In this document: in pieces, positions 1 to 8,857 of the stretch
Layout: every line of letters begins with the position of its first letter
Numbering within the stretch: position 1 is the first letter of the stretch
Assembly: GCA_963974345.1 (NCBI GenBank)
Contig: CAXBBW010000001.1
Location: 124,001-188,000 of the forward strand
Direction: 5' to 3'
Source: RHLJ01 sp963974345
GTDB lineage: Bacteria; Bacteroidota; Rhodothermia; Balneolales; Balneolaceae
DNA length: 64,000 nt
The notes under the pieces: generated by a model
Databases searched by the model: none
The model's input: the letters and a program-made list of their open reading frames with translations, nothing else
Told to the model about the DNA's origin: nothing
Translations under genes and position numbers: made by a program

Positions 1-1059
1 AAGAATAATTATTAAAAATAGTTTTGCAAATATTGAGAGAAATCGTTTTAAATATTGAGATAATGGAAGTGTTAATAAACCTAGCAATAGGACAGGTATA
101 AGTACGATTATAAATACAAATAGATTAACTAGGGCAGTTGCAAAAATACCCATCGATATATAAAACCAAAAAGCCTTTTTATCTAATCGTATATGCCTCA
201 AAAAAAACACACATGTTGGGATAGCAAAACATAATGCCAATGATATAGAGTTAGCCTCAACCTCAAAATCTAGAATAATCGGTGTTAAATACATCGGCGT
301 AAAAGAATAAATAGCCATACCTACTAAAGATGCCACCTGATTCTTCGAATCTGTAATTACATTAATTACCCAAAATATAATCAGTGCTAAAAAGAAACTT
401 GTTAAAGCTCCTAAAATATGAAGAATCAACTCTGGCGTAACTTGCGTAAGAGTACTAAATACATGTACCAACGCATGCATACCTCGTGGCTCTGGAATTA
501 CTTCAAAATATTGTTGCAGAGATAATGCTTTTACGTGACTTAGTTCAAAGTACCAAGTTCTACTAAATGGAGCAGAATTTTGAAGTGCTGGTATAATTCT
601 GATAAATGCTGCAATCGATGCAATTATAAAAGCTAAAACTTGAGGTGTAGTATTTCTTAAATCGATCGAAGGTTTTTTTAGAAAGCGATTTTTAAAACGA
701 TCCCATAATGAACTAGTATTCTCGATAACACGCACATGTTGAGAAATTAAACGAGTTTCAATGGAAAGGAGAACTTCATATAAAGTTAATCCATCTCTCC
801 ACCTTTTTATTATATAAACAATTACGGGAATACAAATAAGGGTTATAAAAAGGCTTATAAAGTCGTAGAGGTTTAATACTGTTAGAATAAAAACATCCAC
901 TACAATTAACCCACCTAGTCCAACCCAAGAATACATTAATAGATCTATTCCACTTTCCTTTTTTATTTTTGGAAGAAATAATGGAGCTAACATTCCAAAA
1001 AGTAGGTAAAAACAAACAATGATTCGTAAGACCGCAAAAATACCTTGATATAAATACAT
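1..1059 (-). CDS. Polytopic membrane protein of the Pel-like operon, truncated by the window edge
   Basis: An open frame reads from an ATG at 1059 leftward without a stop to base 1 (353 codons visible), so the C-terminus lies outside the window. The visible part is strongly hydrophobic: two N-terminal membrane segments around residues 8-30 and 40-85, a charged stretch at about 90-135, then several further segments to the edge. It follows the GH114 gene with a 3-base gap and closes a run of overlapping genes, so it belongs to the same transcript. A role in polymerising or exporting the polysaccharide (GT-C or Wzy-like) is possible but is inference from context and topology only; no catalytic motif was recognised. 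It does not look like PelE, which has TPRs. Confidence 0.7.
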   Translation of the reverse strand, partial: MYLYQGIFAVLRIIVCFYLLFGMLAPLFLPKIKKESGIDLLMYSWVGLGGLIVVDVFILTVLNLYDFISLFITLICIPVIVYIIKRWRDGLTLYEVLLSIETRLISQHVRVIENTSSLWDRFKNRFLKKPSIDLRNTTPQVLAFIIASIAAFIRIIPALQNSAPFSRTWYFELSHVKALSLQQYFEVIPEPRGMHALVHVFSTLTQVTPELILHILGALTSFFLALIIFWVINVITDSKNQVASLVGMAIYSFTPMYLTPIILDFEVEANSISLALCFAIPTCVFFLRHIRLDKKAFWFYISMGIFATALVNLFVFIIVLIPVLLLGLLTLPLSQYLKRFLSIFAKLFLIIIL

Positions 1060-1062
1060 GAG

Positions 1063-1938
1063 CTAATTTACCTTAATCTTATTAGCAACTCTTTCGGGCT
1101 TTACTGGTAATTGGTTGAGCTGGATATTGCTTATAAAATATGGAAAATAAAGAGAGTCTAATCTTACTTTAATTTCCTTAAGAGCTGAAGGTTCTTCTGC
1201 AAAATCTACAATTAAAAAAGGAAGGTTATACTTTTTTGAGGCTGCAGATATAATTTCAACACGCTCATGAAAAGAATTTAGATCTTTTATGTAATAATCT
1301 TTATTAATGAAATTATATCCAGATGCTATATCTTCTATCAAAACCGCATCTATCACATTTTTTGATTCTTCTAGTAGAAACAATCCTGCATTTTGTATAA
1401 TTATTGTTTTAGGATATCGATCTCTTACCCCTTTTATAACTTCTACCATAAATGGAATAAGGTTTGATCTTTCGGTATAAGGAGAGACCGAATCAATAGT
1501 ATCTAAAAAAACACCATCAACTCCTTTTATCATAATCTCTGGTAACACTTTATCAAGTATAATCGCTCTTGTTTCGTCACTCTCTAAGTTTAGATAAGAA
1601 CTATTCCAATTTTCATTTATACCTAGAAACCCTTCCTCTTCCAAAAGAGGAAAGTACCATCTGTTTAAGTCTACCTCCCCTAAAGTCATATATGCGATAA
1701 TTGTAGTACCTGTAGCTTTAAGTGCATTAATTTCTGATTTAGAATAAAAATCAGGTTCAATAATTACTAACTCATAGTTCTTTATTTGCTCTGGAGTTAC
1801 CTTAGCATAACAGACTCCAAAAGGTGTTTTTTTGAGTAAAAAATTACCGTTTAAATTCTTAGACGTATCACATTGAGTTATTAACAAAGAAACCCCAAAT
1901 AGAAATAAAACATAAAGATTATTTTTTGCCCTATTCAT
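1063..1938 (-). CDS. GH114 (PelA hydrolase-like) exported lipoprotein
   Basis: This is a 291-residue protein resembling the GH114/TM1410 TIM-barrel family of endo-alpha-1,4-polygalactosaminidases, the hydrolase module of PelA. Family-like motifs are IIAYMTLGEVD near residue 85, GVFLDTID near 145 and an IQNAG strand near 185. The N-terminus is a signal with cysteine after LITQ, a lipoprotein-like box with an unusual Q at -1. The ATG at 1938 is preferred over a TTG at 1947; it overlaps the stop of the upstream HD gene by 8 bases, suggesting translational coupling. In Pseudomonas PelA the hydrolase is fused to a deacetylase; no deacetylase module is present here. Likely role: trimming or processing a galactosamine-containing exopolysaccharide in the periplasm or at the surface. 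Confidence 0.85.
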   Translation of the reverse strand: MNRAKNNLYVLFLFGVSLLITQCDTSKNLNGNFLLKKTPFGVCYAKVTPEQIKNYELVIIEPDFYSKSEINALKATGTTIIAYMTLGEVDLNRWYFPLLEEEGFLGINENWNSSYLNLESDETRAIILDKVLPEIMIKGVDGVFLDTIDSVSPYTERSNLIPFMVEVIKGVRDRYPKTIIIQNAGLFLLEESKNVIDAVLIEDIASGYNFINKDYYIKDLNSFHERVEIISAASKKYNLPFLIVDFAEEPSALKEIKVRLDSLYFPYFISNIQLNQLPVKPERVANKIKVN

Positions 1939-3514
1939 TAGTACCAAGAGTACAACATTTTTCCCAGCCTAACATTTTAACAAGCTCAATTACAGTTGGT
2001 ACAAGAACCATATCAAACTGAACATCTGCCCTTTCAATAATACTTTGACTTAGACTTTCGATCCATTCTTCTGGTGTCTTAGTTTCATTAGAAATATTAT
2101 TTTCTATAAATTCTACGATATATTCGAAAATTGAAATAACTTTGCCAGTCCAAGAAATTTCTTGAACCCCTAAACCATTCGGTGTTCCTTCACCATTTAC
2201 CCATTCATGGTGAGTTAAAACACCATACTTAATGTCTTCATGAATTGGTAACTGATCGATTAATTTATATCCTGTTAAAGGATGTGAAAGCTCTGAACCA
2301 ATAGAGATATTAGATTCTATGCTAAGACCACCTACATAGCCAATATCATGTAATTTTGCTGTTTTTTTCAATATTTCTGATTCTTGCTCATCTAGTCCAA
2401 AAACCATTGCGAAACGTTCTACAAATGCTAATAAACGTGGAGTATGAAATTGTGTTTTCTGTCTAGATTTTTCTATTACTCTTAACATTTCGTAATAGGA
2501 GTTAACTAAAGACTCAGTAAAAATCGAATTATCGTCTCTAAATAGAAGAAGTTTACTAAACTGAATAGAAACAACTTTTTGTATGCCATACATATCATAC
2601 TTATGATCAACCTTCTCGTTAACCATCACAATAGAACAAACTGAATTGGCAATGGAGAAAGGAATCCAAGTCACTTCACCAAACCCTTTTATTACTAATG
2701 TTATCGGCTCGAGAGATTTGTTAAAATCAGGAGCATTTTTGATTAATTCTATTACTTCATTTTGTGATAGATCTTCATTACAAATAATAGAAGGTGATGC
2801 TGCAATATCTTCAATTACTGCGCCTTTCTTATTATTAAATCCATTCAATAAAAAACGAAGATAAAAACGTGATAATGCATCAGTATTAAGTGCACCGCTT
2901 CCTAAATCAGAAACGATATGTTCCATTTTATTTAAGTAATTATTCTTTTGCCCTTTTTCTTCGGTATCAATTTTGCTAAGCCAAATCGATAATAAACGTC
3001 CAACAATTGAAAGCCTTGGAACAATAACTTCTGGACATTTTGAATTAGGACCAACCATATAAAGTCCCCAAATTTCTCTATTCTCGTCAAATAAAGGGAT
3101 GTGTTCACAATTCCCAACTGCGGTAGATGAAACACCTGCTTCAGTTGAATCAGGATACCATTTTCGCTTTTGTTGAAGATTCTGTACTTGTTGTTCAAAA
3201 TCACTTATTAATGTCTTTTCATTAGTTGTAAGTGATTCTGATTTATCTTTCCCAATAAGATTTTCTACATTGATGGAACGTTTAAATAAAAACAATTCAT
3301 CCCCTTCTTTCTTGTATACAATATGTACAGGAGCTCTATAAAGAATGTCAATCCATTGTACAATATCTTGAAATGATGGGGGCTTAGATCGAGACATATG
3401 TTCTGCAGAAAGTGACCAGAACTCCAGTTCATCTTCGGTATCAAATTCTCGTAGAGAAAACGCTTTTCCTAGACGTGTTCCAACTAAATTAAGATATGAT
3501 TTTACATCTTTCAT
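1931..3514 (-). CDS. GAF-like plus degenerate HD-GYP domain protein of the Pel-like operon
   Basis: 527 residues, soluble. Residues about 110-190 resemble a GAF-type sensory fold. The C-terminal part (about 355-480) resembles HD-GYP cyclic-di-GMP phosphodiesterases: H357, an HDIG tetrad at 389-392, H411-P, HHE at 435-437. The signature triad is GTP (443-445) instead of GYP, and the later conserved D of the family appears to be E464. The metal-binding HD core is therefore largely present, but the motif that names the subfamily is altered, so either residual phosphodiesterase or a receptor role is plausible. It sits 10 bases after pelG and overlaps the GH114 gene. In canonical loci the c-di-GMP receptor PelD occupies a comparable place; that this protein replaces it is inference. 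Confidence 0.75.
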   Translation of the reverse strand: MKDVKSYLNLVGTRLGKAFSLREFDTEDELEFWSLSAEHMSRSKPPSFQDIVQWIDILYRAPVHIVYKKEGDELFLFKRSINVENLIGKDKSESLTTNEKTLISDFEQQVQNLQQKRKWYPDSTEAGVSSTAVGNCEHIPLFDENREIWGLYMVGPNSKCPEVIVPRLSIVGRLLSIWLSKIDTEEKGQKNNYLNKMEHIVSDLGSGALNTDALSRFYLRFLLNGFNNKKGAVIEDIAASPSIICNEDLSQNEVIELIKNAPDFNKSLEPITLVIKGFGEVTWIPFSIANSVCSIVMVNEKVDHKYDMYGIQKVVSIQFSKLLLFRDDNSIFTESLVNSYYEMLRVIEKSRQKTQFHTPRLLAFVERFAMVFGLDEQESEILKKTAKLHDIGYVGGLSIESNISIGSELSHPLTGYKLIDQLPIHEDIKYGVLTHHEWVNGEGTPNGLGVQEISWTGKVISIFEYIVEFIENNISNETKTPEEWIESLSQSIIERADVQFDMVLVPTVIELVKMLGWEKCCTLGTNE

Positions 3515-3524
3515 TTATATGTCC

Positions 3525-5150
3525 TCAATATGCAGAGTAATAATAATAATCCAAGTGTTTAAAAAATCTTTTTGCAATTAATCCTGTAGATAGAGCAAAA
3601 GTAAAAGCCCCCACTATCAATCCTATTGTTGCATATTCAAATCCAAAGGTTCTACTACATATAAAACCTACAACAAAATTTACTAAAACTGCACTGATCA
3701 TTGAATATGTAACAAATGATGGTCTGTTTAGAGTAAAAAAGAACAAAGAGTTGAGCAAACCATAAACAAGAAACACGTACCCTATACTACCCATCCAAAA
3801 AACTTTAAAAGTTATAGGGTTTGCAAAAAAATCTCTAATCTCAGGCACTTCACTTTCAAACGCCCTTAAACTTATAACTCCAAAATAAGTTATAAGTATT
3901 GATATCACACTTACAATTAACAGTAATATTAGCTGTCGGAAATAGAAACGGTTAAAATGTTTATTAAAAGCTTTCATTTTATTTAACGAAATATTTTTTT
4001 GGGCAGGTATTAAATATTTTGAAAATGCATTGATACTGAATTCTAATGTAGCAATAGTTATGATAAAACTAATCAACGCCCAGTCCATTCCTAGTTCATA
4101 TGGAGTGTTAAACCAAATGATATAAGGAGGAGGAACTTCCCCAGTTGACCAAGCAAGAATTCGGTCCGTAAAAAGAAAAACGAAGTAAAAAAAACCGTAT
4201 AAAAAAAAGCGGTAATTGTTATAGTAGCTAACTTCATCATACGGTAAAGTTTGTTTAAGTAATTCTTGACGTAAGGTTTGAACTTTAAACTGATAGTACA
4301 ATGCTGAATAACCTGACATCAAAACAGTGGTAACTATAATCCCAATCCATTGTGCTATATAAACACCAAATGTGTTCGTTTTTGTTAAAAGTATTACTAC
4401 AATGGTGCCAACAGTTATCGAAAAAAGGATCATAAATCTTAATTCTGAAGCAAATAAAATAGCCGCGCTAAGTAATAGTAAAGAAATAAGAACCATATAA
4501 ATGATTGATAGTATCATCATTTTCATTGGGAAGAATGGGAAAGCGAGATTTATTGCAAAAAGTAAAAGTGCAAAAATAAATACTGTTGGTACTCCTAATC
4601 TAAGTATCCTGAAAATTGCTTTTCTTGCTAAATAGAAATTTCCTTCTCCCTTATATTTAGAAACCAGCCTTCCTATAACCTGAATAAAACCACCTGTAAT
4701 AACAAAAGATGCAATAGTTCCAAATGCTACCATTGTAGCTTGTGCTTCATTAAATCTTAACCAAGCCCAAAGAGCATATTCAAATACTAAAATTGCTATG
4801 ATTTGAATTAGCATAGGTAACGAAAGAACTAAGCCTGCGGTGTAGTATCTAAATAAAAGTTTAATGGTTTGAAAAAAGCCATGATTATAGCTGTCATAAG
4901 TTTGAAATCGGTCTTCGTTTTCTATTTCTAATTGAATTTTTTCATAAACAAACTCTGCCAACTCAAATACATTCTTATACCCATAGTCGGTATTGGCATC
5001 AATATCTCTAATTCCTAAAGATTCTATTGAAGCTGCAACTGCCCAACTACTCATAGGGATATCTACTAAATCTCGTACATCTTTGATTAGTTTAATTTTA
5101 GCTTCATCAATTGATAGCTGTTTTTCTTTTATTTCAAACTGTTGACTCAT
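3525..5150 (-). CDS. pelG: PelG-like exopolysaccharide flippase
   Basis: 541 residues with about twelve hydrophobic segments from residue 95 onward, matching the PelG branch of the MOP/MATE-like exporter superfamily. The pairing of this protein with a PelF glycosyltransferase is the hallmark of Pel loci. Pseudomonas PelG is about 456 residues; the excess here is a charged soluble N-terminal extension of about 80 residues. A TDRILAWSTG stretch near 330 sits where PelG proteins carry a conserved aspartate after a membrane segment. The start overlaps the end of pelF by 17 bases, so the two are translationally linked. Expected role: moving the polysaccharide or its carrier across the inner membrane with PelF at the cytosolic face. 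What the N-terminal extension does is unknown. Confidence 0.85.
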   Translation of the reverse strand: MSQQFEIKEKQLSIDEAKIKLIKDVRDLVDIPMSSWAVAASIESLGIRDIDANTDYGYKNVFELAEFVYEKIQLEIENEDRFQTYDSYNHGFFQTIKLLFRYYTAGLVLSLPMLIQIIAILVFEYALWAWLRFNEAQATMVAFGTIASFVITGGFIQVIGRLVSKYKGEGNFYLARKAIFRILRLGVPTVFIFALLLFAINLAFPFFPMKMMILSIIYMVLISLLLLSAAILFASELRFMILFSITVGTIVVILLTKTNTFGVYIAQWIGIIVTTVLMSGYSALYYQFKVQTLRQELLKQTLPYDEVSYYNNYRFFLYGFFYFVFLFTDRILAWSTGEVPPPYIIWFNTPYELGMDWALISFIITIATLEFSINAFSKYLIPAQKNISLNKMKAFNKHFNRFYFRQLILLLIVSVISILITYFGVISLRAFESEVPEIRDFFANPITFKVFWMGSIGYVFLVYGLLNSLFFFTLNRPSFVTYSMISAVLVNFVVGFICSRTFGFEYATIGLIVGAFTFALSTGLIAKRFFKHLDYYYYSAY

Positions 5151-6714
5151 GTACCCCCTCTAAATGTTCCAACAATTCAACAACAGATTGCAATTTAACA
5201 GAATGCTTTAATGGGGTTTTAGGCAGGCTCATTAACCTATTATAACTTTCAAAATAGGCGTCAACACTTCTTTTTATTGTAAAATTAAGAAGTACTTTTT
5301 CTCTAGATTTTTTACCTAATTCAATCCTCAGTTCTGTATCAGAAAGTAGTTTAATAACCCCGTTCGCAATAGCTCTCGGATCACGAGGTTTACACAATAT
5401 TCCACAATCTTCAAGAGCGTCTTTAATCCCTCCAACATCTGTAGCTACTACTGGCCTTTGACAACTCATCGACTCAATAACAGTGTAAGGAAATCCTTCA
5501 GAGATTGAAGTTAAAATTGAGATATCACCTTCATTAAAAACCATACTTGGTTTATCATGAAAACCTCCAAACCGAAAATGCTCGGCAACATCTAAATCTT
5601 CAATGAGTTTCTCGCATTTTTCTACATATTCTTTATCCACATCAAGACTGCCATAAACAATAAACTGTACATTAGTTATCTCTTTACGAACAAGGTCACA
5701 CGTTCTAATCATCGTCTCAATATCCTTTAAAGGAAAAATATGAGCTACAGCCACAACTGTTGGTCTATCAGCTGTATGTGATGGTTTTAATGTCGGGTTA
5801 AAAATTGACGTATCTACTCCATTATAAATAGGAATAATTTTTGATTCTTTTGCTTCAAATTTTACTTCCCATTTTTGGTTTGCAGTAGTAACTGGTGAAA
5901 TTTGATCTGCTGTAAAATAGACTGCTCTAGTTACAATTGTAGACAAATTCAAAAGAAGTTGTTTTGAGAAAAAAGGCATATCCTCTCTTCCCAAATTTAT
6001 CAACCTTTCTCGTATATAAACTCCATGATCAGTAACAATACTTGGAGTACCATACTCATATTTCGCTACAATAGATGCCAAAGCTGGAAAGCCAGCAATA
6101 GTAGCGTGAGTAACATCAATCTCTTTAGGGATATTAACTGCTAATGGCATTAAAAAATGGAATAACCACCTCATTCCAAAAGTAACATCAAACACTCGAG
6201 GTTCTTCTTTATGATCTTTTTGATGCTCAAATTCAGTTATCAGATGTGATTTAAAATCTATCCATAGTGAGGTTTCCTTCATCGTCTGCTTATAGTCATA
6301 CTCACTGAAGTACTTCCACATGCCGTAAATAATTTCACTTATCTCTTCTGGGTCCCGAAAAGGGTCAAACAAACAATCAGTAAAATCTCTAAAAATTGGC
6401 ATGAAATGCTCTTTAATAACATTTCTTGTTGTTCGAGCTCTTTTTTCAATTTGATAAGAAAAAGGTTCCTCTGCATTATAATATTGAACAGGTTCTTCAA
6501 CACCCCATAAAGGGATGTGAATTATTTTCTTAACATTTTCGGGAAGTTTATACCTTGTTTCTACAAATGGACTACCAGTAATGGCTAAAATATAGAAATC
6601 GATTTTGTTTACTAACTCGGAACAAAGAATATGAGCCCATGTTGAAACTCCACCCCCACTATAAGGATAAGACCCTTCCGTCTCAAAAAGTACAATAGGA
6701 GTTTTCTTATTCAT
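5134..6714 (-). CDS. pelF: PelF-like GT4 glycosyltransferase
   Basis: 526 residues, close to the roughly 507 of Pseudomonas PelF. The N-terminal motif ETEGSYPYSGGGVSTW (residues 11-26) is the PelF-type beginning (glycine-rich, GGVS), and the C-terminal GT-B half carries the GT4 E-x7-E region SEGFPYTVIESMSC near 400-415 followed by a VVATDVGGIKD strand. PelF polymerises UDP-linked amino sugars in the cytosol and works with PelG. The stop of the upstream glycosyltransferase and this ATG share one base (TAATG), and the end overlaps pelG. Residues about 75-190 form a long insertion between the two N-terminal sugar-binding elements, as in other PelF proteins. Assignment to PelF is secure; the exact sugar is not readable from sequence. 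Confidence 0.9.
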   Translation of the reverse strand: MNKKTPIVLFETEGSYPYSGGGVSTWAHILCSELVNKIDFYILAITGSPFVETRYKLPENVKKIIHIPLWGVEEPVQYYNAEEPFSYQIEKRARTTRNVIKEHFMPIFRDFTDCLFDPFRDPEEISEIIYGMWKYFSEYDYKQTMKETSLWIDFKSHLITEFEHQKDHKEEPRVFDVTFGMRWLFHFLMPLAVNIPKEIDVTHATIAGFPALASIVAKYEYGTPSIVTDHGVYIRERLINLGREDMPFFSKQLLLNLSTIVTRAVYFTADQISPVTTANQKWEVKFEAKESKIIPIYNGVDTSIFNPTLKPSHTADRPTVVAVAHIFPLKDIETMIRTCDLVRKEITNVQFIVYGSLDVDKEYVEKCEKLIEDLDVAEHFRFGGFHDKPSMVFNEGDISILTSISEGFPYTVIESMSCQRPVVATDVGGIKDALEDCGILCKPRDPRAIANGVIKLLSDTELRIELGKKSREKVLLNFTIKRSVDAYFESYNRLMSLPKTPLKHSVKLQSVVELLEHLEGVHESTV

Positions 6715-7895
6715 TATTTTCCTGATTCATGTATACTTTTGAAAATTAAATCTTCATATATACTAAAAATACGGGGCCATGTATGCTTTGCTTTTACCAG
6801 ATTAAATCGATTTTCAACGTACTTTAAAAATTCATCCGTATTATTCCAAAATTGAATAACATCGGTACAAATAGATATTATAGAATCATTTTTTGGAAAA
6901 GTTAATCCGTATTTGTTAGTCAAGTCACCTACTTCTCTTCCAATGGGTAATACCATATTAGAAAGCGCCTCAAACATAACTAATGGCTGAGATTCATTGT
7001 GGCTTGTAATTAAAAGCATATCCATCTTTTTGTAATATTCTTTTGCGGGTTGATTCCAAACTAAAGTTACTGAATCATATAGTAATGCCTTTTTATCTAC
7101 TTCTTCTTCTAGTTGTTTTTCGCCCGCCCCACTTAAAAGCATTAAAAAATCTGCTTTAAACCCTTGGTTTTCGAATTCATCAACAAAATCAAAAAACTGA
7201 AGTGGATTTTTCATTTCTGCACATCTACCTACCCAACCTAAAACTGGTATATGTCTATCTTTATTTGATTTATAAATCCAACTAGTAGGAATACCATTGG
7301 GAATATATTGAATATCAGAAGCTCCTAATTCTTCTTGAAGATGTATATTGCACTCCGACACTGTAATAACCTCATTGGCTTCTTTATATACTTTTCTTGC
7401 TATATCTTTGAAAAGAGTAACAATTAGTTCTTTTGATGCTACACTTTGAGGTATTTTATACCCACACTCTAAAGCAACAGCTCCTTTTAAAACCTCCAAC
7501 CAATAAATAGCATGTTCTGTAAGAATTAAAGGGATTTTTTTTATCGTTTGGATTTCGACTCCAAGCCAACCTGCAAAACCAGTATTTGTAACGTGAATAA
7601 TTGCGTTGTTTTCAGCTAATTCTTTAATTTCAAATCTATGATCGTTAAACCAGCTATTTAATGAAGTATCCCAGTTATCTACTAAATTGGGTGGTTCAAT
7701 ACGTTTAAAGTTGGATATATTGTCTGGAAATGGATAGAGTGCGTCTTCAGGACTTAAGTCAAAAAAAGGATCTGTAGCTATTTGAAGAATGGTAAAATCA
7801 ATGTTCTTGCAAACTTTAATATATTGATATATCCATTCACTCACCCCACCTCTATACCAAGGATATGTACCTTCAATTACAAGTAGTACGTTCAA
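6714..7895 (-). CDS. Second PelF-type GT4 glycosyltransferase
   Basis: 393 residues, GT-B fold. The N-terminus (VIEGTYPWYRGGVSEWIYQY, residues 6-25) is clearly PelF-like, but the protein lacks the long internal region of PelF and is about 130 residues shorter. The GT4 C-terminal motif is SHNESQPLVMFEALS near 305, with the paired glutamates retained. It immediately precedes pelF on the same strand with a one-base stop/start overlap. Two PelF-type enzymes in one locus suggest a heteropolymer or a priming step before PelF elongation; that is inference. No signal peptide or membrane segment is seen, so it is likely cytosolic. Confidence 0.82.
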   Translation of the reverse strand: MNVLLVIEGTYPWYRGGVSEWIYQYIKVCKNIDFTILQIATDPFFDLSPEDALYPFPDNISNFKRIEPPNLVDNWDTSLNSWFNDHRFEIKELAENNAIIHVTNTGFAGWLGVEIQTIKKIPLILTEHAIYWLEVLKGAVALECGYKIPQSVASKELIVTLFKDIARKVYKEANEVITVSECNIHLQEELGASDIQYIPNGIPTSWIYKSNKDRHIPVLGWVGRCAEMKNPLQFFDFVDEFENQGFKADFLMLLSGAGEKQLEEEVDKKALLYDSVTLVWNQPAKEYYKKMDMLLITSHNESQPLVMFEALSNMVLPIGREVGDLTNKYGLTFPKNDSIISICTDVIQFWNNTDEFLKYVENRFNLVKAKHTWPRIFSIYEDLIFKSIHESGK

Positions 7896-7910
7896 TCCTC
7901 TCCTCTTTGA

Positions 7911-8846
7911 TTATGCGTTTTTCTTAAATAATCTCCATAAAATGGATCCCGTTTGAGTAATTAGTCTTGAGATAAGAAGAAATTCATTAGAGGAGAATAA
8001 CACCGACCTTTTAATAACAATTACTCCAAAAAGAGACGATTTTCCTGGTACTTTTAAATTATTCATCAATAGACTTTTTTCATTTATAGAAAATAGTGGT
8101 ACCGCAATTTCTGCTGAAAGCTTTTTCTCTTTTGAGAAGTCATTAAAAAAACCAAGCTCATCATTATAAATATGATTGCATAAATATGGTTCTTGAGTTT
8201 CTTTTAAATGTTGAAAAGAGCGCTCTTCATCTACAGATGAGATTAATTTATTATCTGGTTCATTATCACCATAAAAATGAAGTAATTTTGAAGAATTATT
8301 ATCATCTACAATCCAAAACCCAAGAAAATCAGATTCTAGAATGGCAAGAAGTTCAGAACAAAGAACATCTACCGTTTCATTAAAAGAGCCTGAGAGAGCG
8401 CTCTCCATTAACCGCATTACAAGCTTATTCTTATTATCTGCTAATCCTTCTTCAAGATCTGAAACATCAATATCAGTAACTAATTTCATTCGAACTAATT
8501 CAAGAATTCTCTCCTTGTTAGTATTAAAAAGTTCTTTCTTGATAAAATCAGCTGCACCTAAATCTAACGCTTTTTTCTCCTTTTCAACCGTAGGTAGATT
8601 TGTCATAATTAGAATTGGAATTTTTTTCTTCTCCTTATCTAATCGTAATGATTCTAGCAATTCTAATCCTGTCAAACCAGGCATATGAATGTCTGATAAG
8701 ATCAAATTAATCTTAGTATTGGATAGTATATCAATAGCTTCTTGAGCATTTTTAGCATGAACTAAAGTGAATTCACTCCCTAATAGATTCTGGGTCAAAA
8801 AGTGAATAGGCTCATCATCGTCTATTACAAGAACGGTGTACTTCAT
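7911..8846 (-). CDS. Response-regulator receiver plus GAF-like domain protein
   Basis: 311 residues. The first 120 are a CheY-type receiver: acidic triad DDD at 9-11, phospho-acceptor D52 in LSDIHMPG, a T at MTN near 82 and K near 104. Residues about 145-305 look like a GAF sensory domain. No DNA-binding, GGDEF, EAL or kinase domain follows, so output must be by protein contact. It lies 11 bases downstream of a hybrid histidine kinase gene and 15 bases before the GT4 gene, so the phosphorelay and the polysaccharide genes are co-transcribed. It probably relays the kinase signal to the synthesis machinery or to the HD-GYP-like protein; this is inference from operon position. Confidence 0.82.
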   Translation of the reverse strand: MKYTVLVIDDDEPIHFLTQNLLGSEFTLVHAKNAQEAIDILSNTKINLILSDIHMPGLTGLELLESLRLDKEKKKIPILIMTNLPTVEKEKKALDLGAADFIKKELFNTNKERILELVRMKLVTDIDVSDLEEGLADNKNKLVMRLMESALSGSFNETVDVLCSELLAILESDFLGFWIVDDNNSSKLLHFYGDNEPDNKLISSVDEERSFQHLKETQEPYLCNHIYNDELGFFNDFSKEKKLSAEIAVPLFSINEKSLLMNNLKVPGKSSLFGVIVIKRSVLFSSNEFLLISRLITQTGSILWRLFKKNA

Positions 8847-8857
8847 TTCAAATAGTC

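Noticed and set aside
776..1015. 79-codon ORF on the minus strand
   Set aside because: It lies in another frame of the long edge-truncated membrane-protein frame (1-1059), which has continuous hydrophobic coding character.
8341..8688. 115-codon ORF on the plus strand
   Set aside because: Antisense to the receiver domain of the REC-GAF gene; no start signals or family features.
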